From NCBI GenBank assembly GCA_041654915.1, contig JBAZCO010000056.1, positions 1 through 10,387 of the forward strand: a stretch of 10,387 nt of DNA. The letters run 5' to 3'. The first letter of the stretch is position 1, and each line of letters opens with the position of its first letter. The notes beneath the pieces are model-generated. The model made no database searches. It was given only the letters and a program-made list of their open reading frames with translations, and was not told the DNA's origin. The DNA comes from JBAZCO01 sp041654915 (GTDB lineage Bacteria; Bacillota; Clostridia; Christensenellales; DTU072). This document shows positions 1-6,231 of this stretch, piece after piece. Both the position numbers and the translations under genes were made by a program.

Positions 1-368
1 CAAGAAATACCGATGTAATTTTGATTGATACGGCGGGCAGACTGCACAACAAAAAGAACCTTATGGAGGAGCTTAAAAAAATCAACCGTGTTATTGGGCG
101 GGAATTGCCGTCTGCCGACCGCCGAAACTATATCGTGCTTGATGCAACCACGGGGCAGAACGCAATTAGTCAAGTGGAAATTTTTAATGAGGCAATAGAT
201 ATTGACGGTATAATTCTCACCAAACTAGACGGCACGGCAAAGGGCGGTGTGGTTATGGCGATATCGGCAGAGTTGGAAATACCCGTGGTGTATGCGGGGG
301 TTGGGGAAAAGATAGGCGACCTTGTGGAGTTTGATGCCCAAGCGTTTATTGAGGAAATATTTGAGTAG
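1..368 (+). CDS. ftsY: Signal recognition particle receptor FtsY, C-terminal part (5' end outside window)
   Basis: FtsY is the membrane-associated GTPase that docks the Ffh/SRP-ribosome complex at the translocon. Only the C-terminal half of the G domain is present. The frame is open from the first bases (in-frame codons from position 3) and ends at TAG 366-368. Visible motifs are the G3 box IDTAGR followed by LHNKKNLMEEL, the DATTGQNA motif, the G4 box TKLD followed by GTAKGG, and the closing GVGE motif with a DLVEFDAQAF tail. LHNKKNL and DGTAKGG separate FtsY from Ffh, which has DGDTRGG and its own full copy downstream. The N domain, P-loop and any acidic A domain lie upstream and cannot be judged. 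An apparent TTG start at 21 is internal to the gene. The next gene has its own promoter after a gap of about 200 bases, so ftsY probably belongs to the upstream transcript. Confidence 0.97.
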   Translation, partial: RNTDVILIDTAGRLHNKKNLMEELKKINRVIGRELPSADRRNYIVLDATTGQNAISQVEIFNEAIDIDGIILTKLDGTAKGGVVMAISAELEIPVVYAGVGEKIGDLVEFDAQAFIEEIFE

Positions 369-499
369 GCAACTTAAAGGCTAAGCATAAAAGAACAATA
401 AAAAGTCAGCTAGCTTTTTTCTAAAAAAGGCTATGGGAATATTTTGTTGCTGTTTTATCGTTATATATTGATATATTTTATAATATTTATCCAAATCGT

Positions 500-526
500 T
501 TGACGGCAAGTAAAATTTGTTATAAT
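500..526 (+). promoter_or_regulatory. Housekeeping-type promoter with extended -10, for ylxM-ffh operon
   Basis: A -35 hexamer TTGACG (500-505, 5 of 6 to consensus) is followed by a perfect TATAAT (521-526), preceded by TG at 518-519, giving the complete extended -10 motif TGnTATAAT. The spacer is 15 bp, shorter than the usual 17, which an extended -10 can compensate. Transcription would start near 533, about 40 bases before the ylxM GTG start. It lies in the only AT-rich non-coding gap between ftsY and ffh, so it probably drives the whole run to ylqF. The site is predicted by inspection only. Confidence 0.72.
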
Positions 527-571
527 ATAGGTGTAAAGTATTTATGCTTGACAGCCCAAAGCGAGCGAATT

Positions 572-898
572 GTGGAAAGAAAACAGATAAAGACGGGAAT
601 ACTTAATGATTATTACGGCGGACTGCTAACCGAGCTGCAATCGGAAATTGTGCGCCTGTATTACGACCGTGATTTATCTCTGGCAGAAATCGCCTTGCTC
701 AACGGAACTTCCCGTCAAGCGGTTGCCGAAGTGTTGACACGGGCAGAAAAAAAACTTGAGGGATACGAAAACAAGTTGGGACTACTTAAAAAACTTTCCC
801 AAATCAAAGACGGGCTGGATGCACTTATTCAAGAGGACGACATAAAGCTAATAAAAACGGGGCTTAGCAGCATCTTGCAAAATGTAAAGGATATATAA
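572..898 (+). CDS. ylxM: YlxM-family helix-turn-helix protein, putative SRP-associated regulator (UPF0122)
   Basis: YlxM proteins are small sigma-like helix-turn-helix proteins almost always encoded beside ffh and thought to modulate SRP function. The 108-residue product has the family pattern: a short N-terminus with LNDYYGGLLTELQ, then YYDRDLSLAEIALLNGTSRQAV (the helix-turn-helix with SRQAV) and RAEKKLEGYENKLGLL. The frame is open back to TTG at 500, but that codon is the -35 box of the promoter, so it cannot be a start for that transcript. The GTG at 572 (reading MERKQIKTG) gives the usual family length and N-terminus. No strong ribosome binding site is seen before it (only a weak GCGAG), and TTG at 548 is an alternative. 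It is followed after one base by ffh, implying coupling. Family assignment is firm; the molecular role is by homology. Confidence 0.9.
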   Translation: MERKQIKTGILNDYYGGLLTELQSEIVRLYYDRDLSLAEIALLNGTSRQAVAEVLTRAEKKLEGYENKLGLLKKLSQIKDGLDALIQEDDIKLIKTGLSSILQNVKDI

Positions 899-899
899 A

Positions 900-2219
900 A
901 TGGCATTATTTGGCAATTTGAGTGAAAAACTTAATCACGCATTTTCCAAGTTGAAAAACAAGGGAGCGCTTACCGAACTCGAAGTCAAAGAGGCTATGCG
1001 TGAAGTGCGCATAGCGTTACTTGAAGCGGATGTCAATTTTTCTGTGGTAAAAAGCTTTATTAAGTCTGTATCCGAAAAAGCATTGGGCGAAAATATTCTT
1101 AAAGGGCTAGCATCATCACAGCAAGTGATAAAGATAGTAAATGACGAACTTGTTGCGCTAATGGGCAGCAAGCACAGCAAGCTAGAAGTTGCCGACCGCC
1201 CTCCCACCGTAATAATGATGTGCGGCTTGCAAGGTGCGGGCAAGACTACTATGTGCGGCAAACTTGCGGGACTGCTGCAAAAGAGCGGCAAAAAAGTGTT
1301 GCTTGTCGCTTGTGATATTTATCGTCCTGCGGCGATAAAGCAGCTGCAAATTGTTGGCGAAAAGGTGGGAGCAGAGGTCTATGAAGAAGGGCAGACCAAC
1401 CCGACCAAAATAGCTCGTGCCGCCATAGCACACGCAGAACGGCAGGGGATAGACACTGTTATTATAGATACAGCAGGGCGGCTGCACATAGACGATACCC
1501 TAATGGGTGAGCTAAAAGACATTAAGGACAGCATAAAGCCCAAAGAAATTTTGCTTGTAGTAGATGCAATGCTTGGGCAGGACTCTGTAAATGTAGCCCA
1601 AACCTTTAATAATCAAATTGATATCACAGGCGTAATATTAACAAAATTGGACGGCGACACCCGTGGCGGTGCGGCGCTGTCAATAAAGGCGATATGCGGC
1701 AAGCCCATCAAGTTTGTTGGCACGGGGGAAAAACATACGGACATTGAGCCGTTCCACCCCGACCGTATGGCAAGCAGAATATTGGGTATGGGCGATGTGC
1801 TAACCTTGGTAGAGAAAGCGCAGAGTGCAATATCCGAGGAGGATGCCCTTCGCCTTAGCAAAAAAATTAAGGAGCGCTCATTTGATTTAGAGGATTACCT
1901 TGAGCAGTTTTCCAATATGAAAAAAATGGGCAATCTTGCCGATATGGTGGGTATGATTCCCGGACTTTCTGGCAAGCTTAAGGGCGCAGACCTCAATGTG
2001 GACGAAAAACAAATGGAAAGAACAAAGGCAATTATTCTTTCTATGACGATAAGGGAGCGGCGCAACCCAGAAATTATCAAAGGCTCAAGGCGGCGCAGAA
2101 TCGCAAAAGGCAGCGGCACAACGGTGCAAGATGTAAATAGGTTGCTCAACCAATTTGAGCAAACCAAGTCTATGATGAAAATGTTTTCGTCAGGCAAAAA
2201 AGGCAAGTTTCCTTTCTAA
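900..2219 (+). CDS. ffh: Signal recognition particle protein Ffh (SRP54)
   Basis: Ffh is the GTPase subunit of SRP. It binds 4.5S/6S SRP RNA and signal sequences on ribosomes and hands nascent chains to FtsY. The 439-residue protein is full length. The N domain covers about residues 1-90 and includes the ALLEADVN motif (39-46). The G domain has the P-loop GLQGAGKTT at 109-117, DIYRPAA at 139-145, G3 DTAGR at 190-194, G4 TKLD at 248-251 and DGDTRGG. The methionine-rich M domain runs from about 325 and carries the RNA-binding stretch SRRRRIAKGSG at 396-406, then VQDVNRLLNQFEQ. A ribosome binding site AAAGG (886-890) lies 9 bases before ATG. It starts one base after the ylxM stop. All key residues look normal. 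No SRP RNA gene was seen in the window. Confidence 0.98.
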   Translation: MALFGNLSEKLNHAFSKLKNKGALTELEVKEAMREVRIALLEADVNFSVVKSFIKSVSEKALGENILKGLASSQQVIKIVNDELVALMGSKHSKLEVADRPPTVIMMCGLQGAGKTTMCGKLAGLLQKSGKKVLLVACDIYRPAAIKQLQIVGEKVGAEVYEEGQTNPTKIARAAIAHAERQGIDTVIIDTAGRLHIDDTLMGELKDIKDSIKPKEILLVVDAMLGQDSVNVAQTFNNQIDITGVILTKLDGDTRGGAALSIKAICGKPIKFVGTGEKHTDIEPFHPDRMASRILGMGDVLTLVEKAQSAISEEDALRLSKKIKERSFDLEDYLEQFSNMKKMGNLADMVGMIPGLSGKLKGADLNVDEKQMERTKAIILSMTIRERRNPEIIKGSRRRRIAKGSGTTVQDVNRLLNQFEQTKSMMKMFSSGKKGKFPF

Positions 2220-2274
2220 AAGGACAATAATAAAAATAAATACAAAACAAAAAACCAAAAATTGGAGGACAAAA

Positions 2275-2568
2275 ATGGCAGTAAAACTTAGACTAACAAG
2301 AATGGGCGCAAAAAAGTCACCTTTCTACCGCATCGTCGCCATAGATGCAAAAAAATCCAGAGATGGGCAGTACATCGAGCAGATTGGCTATTATAACCCT
2401 GTTAGGGAACCCGCAGAGCTTAAAGTGGATGCCGAACTAGCCAAAAAATGGCTTGCTGTTGGCGCACAACCCACAGATACGGTTCGCACTTTGCTTTATC
2501 AAGCAGGGGTAATCGAGTCCAAAAAGCCCGTAGCAAAGCCCGCTCCCGAAGTTAAGGCGGAGGAATAA
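2275..2568 (+). CDS. rpsP: 30S ribosomal protein S16
   Basis: S16 is an early-assembling 30S protein. The 97-residue product begins MAVKLRLTRMGAKKSPFYRIV, the S16 signature, and continues with AIDAKKSRDGQYIEQIGYYNP and the WLAVGAQPTDTVRTLL segment. The end is a short low-complexity Lys/Pro/Glu/Ala tail (from about residue 82), common in Gram-positive S16. A strong GGAGG (2264-2268) sits 6 bases before ATG, after an A-rich 55-base gap from ffh. No promoter or terminator is evident in that gap, so it is probably co-transcribed with ffh. The strong site may raise its translation relative to its neighbours. Confidence 0.98.
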   Translation: MAVKLRLTRMGAKKSPFYRIVAIDAKKSRDGQYIEQIGYYNPVREPAELKVDAELAKKWLAVGAQPTDTVRTLLYQAGVIESKKPVAKPAPEVKAEE

Positions 2569-2571
2569 AAT

Positions 2572-2805
2572 ATGCGGGAATTAGTAGATTTACTCGTTAG
2601 CAAGATAATCGAGCGGGAGAGCTACGACATCGTGCTTTTAGAGGATGATAACAATGTGGAAATCAAAGTTTTTGTGGACAAAAACAAGATTGCCAAGCTG
2701 ATAGGTAGAAACGGCAGAATCGCCCGCTCAATTCGTACGATAGTAAAGGCGACCGCCCAAACTACCGATAAACGCTACGATATTTATATAGAAGAGAGAG
2801 AATAA
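2572..2805 (+). CDS. khpA: KhpA-type KH-domain RNA-binding protein
   Basis: KhpA (YlqC in Bacillus) is a small single-KH-domain RNA-binding protein which, with KhpB/Jag, affects cell division and elongation in several Bacillota. The 77-residue protein starts MRELVDLLVSKII and has the KH nucleic-acid loop LIGRNGRIARSIRTIV, with the GxxG motif GRNG at 45-48. GRNG adds a basic residue and is compatible with RNA binding. A GGAGG (2559-2563) inside the end of rpsP lies 8 bases before the ATG, and the gap to rpsP is 3 bases, indicating coupling. Its place between rpsP and rimM is the classic position. Confidence 0.95.
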   Translation: MRELVDLLVSKIIERESYDIVLLEDDNNVEIKVFVDKNKIAKLIGRNGRIARSIRTIVKATAQTTDKRYDIYIEERE

Positions 2806-2806
2806 A

Positions 2807-3301
2807 ATGCTCACGGTAGCGCAAGTATTAAAACCGCAAGGGTTGAGGGGAGAAATAAAAATTCTCGCCTTAACCGACCAAGCGGAGAACTTGTACGGCA
2901 TCAAAGCTATTTATATTGAAGACAAGGAATACGCCGTCGAGAAAATAAAAGCCGACGGCGTTTTTGCGTATATAAAATTGAGCGGTATTGATGACAGAGA
3001 TAGCGCCGAGGCGCTAAGGAACAAGATGATAACGGTTGCGAGAGATAGCCTTCCGCCTTTAGAGGAGGGCAGATATTATATTGCCGACCTCATAGGGTTA
3101 GAAGTATATATTGAGGACAATTTTGCGGGGAAACTCACGAATATTTTGCAGCACGGCAGTGCCGATATTTATTGTGTAGCAGGGGATAGGAACTTTATGT
3201 TCCCCGCCGTTGGCGCTGTTATTAAGCTTACAGATATTGCTAACGGGCGTATAGTTTTGGATGCAAAAATTTTGGAGGAAATGGCGGTATATGAAGATTA
3301 G
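2807..3301 (+). CDS. rimM: Ribosome maturation factor RimM
   Basis: RimM helps assemble the head of the 30S subunit (S19 region of 16S rRNA). The 164-residue protein has the N-terminal RimM barrel (VLKPQGLRGEIKI, ALTDQAENL, GIDDRDSAEALRNKMITV) and the C-terminal PRC-barrel part (YYIADLIGLEVY, NILQHGSADIYCV, MFPAVGAVIKLTDIANGRIVL). Its length is normal. It starts one base after khpA, with only a purine-rich GAGAGAG in the khpA end as a ribosome binding site, so translation is probably coupled. The end overlaps trmD by 11 bases. Confidence 0.95.
   Translation: MLTVAQVLKPQGLRGEIKILALTDQAENLYGIKAIYIEDKEYAVEKIKADGVFAYIKLSGIDDRDSAEALRNKMITVARDSLPPLEEGRYYIADLIGLEVYIEDNFAGKLTNILQHGSADIYCVAGDRNFMFPAVGAVIKLTDIANGRIVLDAKILEEMAVYED
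3274..3278 (+). promoter_or_regulatory. Ribosome binding site that decides the trmD start
   Basis: GGAGG inside the end of rimM lies 12 bases before ATG 3291. That spacing is long. A weaker GGCGG (3283-3287) is only 3 bases from the ATG. An in-frame upstream start at 3261 would add ten residues (MQKFWRKWRY) with no family similarity and would precede this site, so 3291 (MKISVLTLFPE) is preferred. Confidence 0.6.
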
Positions 3302-3971
3302 CGTTCTCACCCTTTTCCCCGAAATATACACGGCTTTATCCGAAAGTATCATAGGTAAAGCAATAGATAAAGGTGTGTTTCAAACGGAAATAATTAATAT
3401 TAGAGATTTTTCTAAAGACAAGCACAAGAGGACGGACGACTATCCTTTTGGCGGCGGTGCGGGTATGGTTATGACGCCAGAGCCGTTGCATTTGGCAGTA
3501 TCTAATGCCGACCCCCTGCGCAAGGCGCTCCGCATCTATCTTAGCCCAAAGGGCAAACCCCTCACCCAAAAGACGGTTACCGAGCTTGCAAAAGAGGAGC
3601 ATATTGTTCTTGTTAACGGCTCATACGAGGGGATAGACGAACGTTTTATTCAGCTTGATATTGATAAAGAAATTTCCATAGGCGACTATGTATTGACTTC
3701 GGGGGATTTTGCCTCGCTTGTTGTAATAAATGCGGTGGCAAGATATATCCCCGGGGTGCTTGGTTCAGAGAGTTCTACCGAGGAGGAGAGCTTTTCGTCG
3801 GGGCTGCTTGAGTATCCGCACTACACAAGACCTCAAGAATTTATGGGGCTTAGCGTGCCAGAGGTATTAATTAGCGGCAATCACGCAAAAATTGCAGAGT
3901 GGCGCTATGCCGAAAGCTTAAAACTCACCAAGGAGCGCCGTCCCGACTTGCTTGAGAAAGGAGAGAATTAA
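3291..3971 (+). CDS. trmD: tRNA (guanine37-N1)-methyltransferase TrmD, divergent
   Basis: TrmD is a SPOUT (trefoil-knot) dimer that uses S-adenosylmethionine to make m1G37 in tRNAs and prevent +1 frameshifting. The 226-residue protein starts MKISVLTLFPE and has DDYPFGGGAGMVM (49-61), YEGIDER (112-118), ISIGDYVLT, the Arg of ARYIPGVLG (151), GLLEYPHYTRP (171-181) and SGNHAKIAEWR. It departs from the usual consensus in the knot and active site: NGSYEG (109-114) for CG(R/H)YEG, TSGDFASL (136-143) for (T/S)GGELPAM, Glu166 where the catalytic Asp (Asp169 in E. coli numbering) is expected, and SLKLT for the usual S..RT. The C-terminus stops soon after RRPDLL, about 15-20 residues short of Bacillus TrmD. 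It overlaps rimM by 11 bases and ylqF by 1. Family assignment is certain. Normal activity is likely, since the gene is usually essential, but not shown. Confidence 0.95.
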   Translation: MKISVLTLFPEIYTALSESIIGKAIDKGVFQTEIINIRDFSKDKHKRTDDYPFGGGAGMVMTPEPLHLAVSNADPLRKALRIYLSPKGKPLTQKTVTELAKEEHIVLVNGSYEGIDERFIQLDIDKEISIGDYVLTSGDFASLVVINAVARYIPGVLGSESSTEEESFSSGLLEYPHYTRPQEFMGLSVPEVLISGNHAKIAEWRYAESLKLTKERRPDLLEKGEN

Positions 3972-4840
3972 TGCACATACATTGGTTTCCCGGGCATATG
4001 ACAAAGGCAATAAGGATGATGGAGGCGGAAATCAAGCTTGTGGACAGCGTGATATATGTGCTGGACGCACGAGCGCCGCTTGCCTCAATAAATCCCGCTT
4101 TTGATGCAGTAATAGGACATAAGCCCCGTCTGTATGTGATAAATAAGGGCGACCTAGTCGAGCGGGCGGAGCTTTTGCAATGGGTAAAGTATTTTGAGGG
4201 CGAGGGTGTGCGGTGCATAACCGCAAACAGCGTATCCAAAGCGGATGCGCCGTCAATAATAAAAAATCTTACCGAATTAAACGCAGGACTTATAGAAAGA
4301 TACCGTGCAAGGGGCGTGACGAGGACTGTGCGTGCAATGGTGATAGGTGTACCTAATTCGGGGAAATCCACGCTAATAAACAGCCTTGTGCGAGAAAAAA
4401 AGGCGGCAACAGGCAACCGTCCTGGTGTAACCCGTGGCAAACAGTGGGTGTCAATAGACCGATACATTGAGCTTTTAGATAGCCCGGGTGTATTGTATCC
4501 TGATTTTAAAGACCAAAAAAAGGCGGTAAAGTTAGCCTTGATTGGCAGCATAAAAGATGATATATTAGATATAGGCGAGCTTGCGCTTGAGGCGATAAAG
4601 TTTTTGCAAGCAGAGTACCCCAATACATTGGAGGGGCGATACTCTGGGATAGACGAGAGCGGCACACCTTTAGAAGTAATGGATGGCATAGCCCAACTCC
4701 GTGGGTATCTATTGAGGGGCGGAGAAATCGATTATGACAGATGCGCCCAAACAATTATTACCGACTTTCGCAAGGGCTATCTTGGGAAAATCATTCTTGA
4801 AAAGGCATCTGCTGTGGGACAAGAGGAGCAAAAAAGCTAG
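3971..4840 (+). CDS. ylqF: Ribosome biogenesis GTPase YlqF/RbgA
   Basis: RbgA is a circularly permuted GTPase needed for late 50S assembly in Bacillota. The 289-residue protein starts with IHWFPGHMTKA, the YlqF signature. The GTPase motifs come in permuted order: G4 NKGD (58-61), G5 TANS (84-87), P-loop GVPNSGKST (126-134), G2-type PGVT (151-154) and G3 DSPG (170-173). The C-terminal helical domain that binds rRNA follows from about residue 190. The start ATG shares one base with the trmD stop (TAATG), showing coupling. The last codons (AAA AGC TAG) fall inside the first copy of a 25-bp direct repeat, so the extreme C-terminus may have been shaped by a local duplication. Confidence 0.97.
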   Translation: MHIHWFPGHMTKAIRMMEAEIKLVDSVIYVLDARAPLASINPAFDAVIGHKPRLYVINKGDLVERAELLQWVKYFEGEGVRCITANSVSKADAPSIIKNLTELNAGLIERYRARGVTRTVRAMVIGVPNSGKSTLINSLVREKKAATGNRPGVTRGKQWVSIDRYIELLDSPGVLYPDFKDQKKAVKLALIGSIKDDILDIGELALEAIKFLQAEYPNTLEGRYSGIDESGTPLEVMDGIAQLRGYLLRGGEIDYDRCAQTIITDFRKGYLGKIILEKASAVGQEEQKS

Positions 4841-4852
4841 CATTAGTTAGTT
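4828..4852 (+). repeat. 25-bp direct repeat, copy 1 (end of ylqF)
   Basis: This copy begins GCAAAAAAGCTAGC and continues ATTAGTTAGTT. It is identical over 25 bp to the copy at 4891-4915, 63 bases downstream. It contains the ylqF stop codon TAG (4838-4840). A further shared word TGCTGT precedes both copies (4810-4815 and 4881-4886), suggesting an old tandem duplication of the ylqF 3' end with a small indel. Confidence 0.9.
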
Positions 4853-4890
4853 AACAATCCGTCCACGCAAGCGTATGGTTTGCTGTCTAC

Positions 4891-4915
4891 GCAAAAAAGC
4901 TAGCATTAGTTAGTT
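4891..4915 (+). repeat. 25-bp direct repeat, copy 2 (before rnhB)
   Basis: Exact match to 4828-4852. It lies in the ylqF-rnhB gap and ends 31 bases before the rnhB ATG, overlapping only a spurious upstream TTG start at 4914. No transposase or inverted terminal repeat is present. Confidence 0.9.
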
Positions 4916-4946
4916 GATAATAGATAGATTACTTAGGACAAAGGCA

Positions 4947-5540
4947 ATGAATTTGTTGGATTACGAAAGAGAATGTATGTGCGCAGGGTTCAACCTGATT
5001 TGCGGTGTTGACGAGGCAGGGCGAGGTCCGCTGGCAGGACCTGTGGTTGCCGCAGCGCTAATTCCCGATTTCGACAATATTATAGAAGGGATAAATGACA
5101 GCAAAAAGCTCACCGACAAACAGCGGCGAGAGCTGTACCCATACATAACAGAAAATGCGGTTGCATACCGCACTGCGCTTTGCGCACACGATGTAATAGA
5201 CGAGATAAACATTTTGCAAGCCACCAAGAGGGCAATGACAGACGGAGTGAATTCGCTGCTGCCTGTGCCGCACATTGTGTTAATAGATGCGGTAAAGCTC
5301 ACTCTCCCAATACCTTGCAGGGCAATCATACACGGTGACGCTTTGAGCTACGCAATAGCGGCGGCATCAATAATAGCCAAGGTGGAAAGGGATAATATGA
5401 TGATAAGGTATGCCGAACTCTACCCCGAGTACGGCTTTGAACAGCACAAGGGCTATGCTACCAAGATGCACATAGAACGGCTAAAGAAATATGGACCGTC
5501 ACCAATACACCGCAAAACTTTTATTAAAAATTTTGTTTAA
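4947..5540 (+). CDS. rnhB: Ribonuclease HII
   Basis: RNase HII cleaves RNA in RNA-DNA hybrids and removes single ribonucleotides from DNA. The 197-residue protein has GVDEAGRGPLAGPVV (20-34) with the catalytic Asp22-Glu23, INDSKKLT (49-56), the third acid Asp114 in VLIDAVKL, and the fourth, Asp131, in GDALSYAIAAASIIAKVERD (130-149). The end YGPSPIHRKTFIKNF is typical of the family. ATG 4947 is preferred over the in-frame TTG 4914: AGGA (4935-4938) lies 8 bases before it, AAAGG lies closer, and the TTG would sit in the direct repeat. Length and motifs are normal. Its neighbours ylqF and yraN are the usual ones in Bacillota. Confidence 0.96.
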   Translation: MNLLDYERECMCAGFNLICGVDEAGRGPLAGPVVAAALIPDFDNIIEGINDSKKLTDKQRRELYPYITENAVAYRTALCAHDVIDEINILQATKRAMTDGVNSLLPVPHIVLIDAVKLTLPIPCRAIIHGDALSYAIAAASIIAKVERDNMMIRYAELYPEYGFEQHKGYATKMHIERLKKYGPSPIHRKTFIKNFV

Positions 5541-5589
5541 AGAGTTGTTCAAATAAAAATAATATAGCTGTTTAATGGCATAAGTAAGA

Positions 5590-5610
5590 GGGCAAAAGAA
5601 ATACTTGCCC
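5590..5610 (+). other. Small hairpin just before the yraN ribosome binding site
   Basis: GGGCAA (5590-5595) and TTGCCC (5605-5610) form a perfect 6-bp stem with a 9-base loop. There is no T-tract, so it is unlikely to be a terminator. It ends directly against the AAAGG ribosome binding site of yraN (5611-5615), where it could affect access or RNA stability. The function is unknown. Confidence 0.5.
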
Positions 5611-5615
5611 AAAGG
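5611..5615 (+). promoter_or_regulatory. Ribosome binding site that decides the yraN start
   Basis: AAAGG abuts an ATG at 5616 (too close) and is 6 bases before ATG 5622 (good spacing), favouring 5622 (MDRHAEG) over 5616 (MIMDRHAEG). Confidence 0.65.
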
Positions 5616-5621
5616 ATGATT

Positions 5622-5978
5622 ATGGACAGACACGCCGAAGGCATTACCGCCGAATACGAGGCAGGCAAATATCTTGAAAGTATTGGTATGAGAATATTGG
5701 ATAGAAATGTATCCTACTCTGGCATAGGCGAGATTGATATTGTTGCAAAAGAGGGGAATACTCTTGTGATAGTAGAAGTTAAATATCGCTCAACCAAGGG
5801 GTATGGGCATCCATTAGAGAGTGTTACGAAGTCCAAAGTGCGAAAAATAATAAAGGCTACCGAATGCTATCTTGCCGAGTCCCGCCCCACATATGACGCA
5901 CTGCGCTTTGATATCGTTTCTGTGCTAGACGGGGAGGCGGAGCATATTCCCAACGCTTTTTATGGCTATTGGCATTGA
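5622..5978 (+). CDS. yraN: YraN family (UPF0102) endonuclease-like protein
   Basis: YraN proteins are small restriction-endonuclease-fold proteins commonly placed between rnhB and comM/dprA. Their role is not settled; a nuclease role in DNA repair or processing of incoming DNA is suspected. The 118-residue protein shows HAEGITAEYEAGKYLESIGMRILDRN, then GIGEIDIVAKEGNTLVIVEVKYR, which holds the PD-(D/E)xK-type catalytic Asp and the E-V-K triad, and ends with LRFDIVSV. Length is normal. A gap of about 80 bases with a small hairpin separates it from rnhB. No clear promoter is seen there, so it is probably transcribed with rnhB. Confidence 0.93.
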   Translation: MDRHAEGITAEYEAGKYLESIGMRILDRNVSYSGIGEIDIVAKEGNTLVIVEVKYRSTKGYGHPLESVTKSKVRKIIKATECYLAESRPTYDALRFDIVSVLDGEAEHIPNAFYGYWH

Positions 5979-6104
5979 GCTAGGGACAAAAAGCATACCC
6001 CGCCTTTTGTAGCGGTGACTTAAAGCAGTAAGCAGAATATCTTTTTCTATATTGGATACTATATTTATATTATAATTAAATATATATAATCTATATAAAA
6101 ACAC

Positions 6105-6133
6105 TTGAAATATTTTTGCTAATTTGTTAACAT
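6105..6133 (+). promoter_or_regulatory. Candidate promoter for rplS
   Basis: TTGAAA (6105-6110, 5 of 6) and TAACAT (6128-6133, 4 of 6) are separated by 17 bases in a very AT-rich block. A start near 6140 would give a leader of about 90 bases before rplS. The -10 is weak. Other TATAAT-like words upstream (6071-6076, 6085-6090) lack a well-spaced -35. Confidence 0.4.
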
Positions 6134-6149
6134 AAATAGGCATTAAAAA

Positions 6150-6206
6150 GCGGACCTATGCGGGGTAAAGCAAAAAAGCTATTAAATCCCAAACCCGTAT
6201 GTACGC
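6150..6206 (+). ncRNA. Possible folded leader RNA of rplS (L19-leader-like)
   Basis: TATGCGGG (6157-6164) can pair with CCCGTATG (6194-6201) over 8 bp including two G-U pairs. An outer GCG (6150-6152) can pair with CGC (6204-6206) across an internal loop. Inside, GGGGT (6162-6166) could alternatively pair with ATCCC (6186-6190), giving two exclusive folds. L19 operons of Bacillota are known to carry structured autoregulatory leaders. I see the pairing but cannot match the known L19 leader consensus from memory, so this is a candidate only. Confidence 0.35.
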
Positions 6207-6219
6207 TTTTGTATACAAT

Positions 6220-6224
6220 GGAGG
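6220..6224 (+). promoter_or_regulatory. Strong ribosome binding site of rplS
   Basis: GGAGG lies 7 bases before ATG 6232. This rules out the upstream in-frame ATG at 6199, which would place the site inside the coding region and add 11 non-family residues. Confidence 0.9.
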
Positions 6225-6231
6225 TATACTT

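Noticed and set aside
406..436. A/T-rich inverted repeat after ftsY (AGCTAGCTTTTTT then AAAAAAGGCT) as a terminator
   Set aside because: The stem would need a 2-base loop and a bulge, pairing is almost all A-T, and no T-tract follows the second arm. It is too weak to call.
455..484. Second promoter upstream of ylxM (TATAAT at 479-484)
   Set aside because: No convincing -35 at 16-18 bases; TTATCG matches only 3 of 6. The region is generally AT-rich.
548..553. Perfect TTGACA as a -35 box
   Set aside because: There is no -10-like sequence 15-19 bases downstream, and it lies just upstream of the likely ylxM start.
935..1861. Several minus-strand frames of 60-118 codons opposite ffh
   Set aside because: They lie wholly within a complete, conserved ffh and have no recognisable motifs or ribosome binding sites.
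3925..4689. 254-codon minus-strand open frame opposite ylqF
   Set aside because: It is a shadow of ylqF, whose permuted GTPase motifs are intact. The minus frame has no family features and crosses the trmD-ylqF junction.
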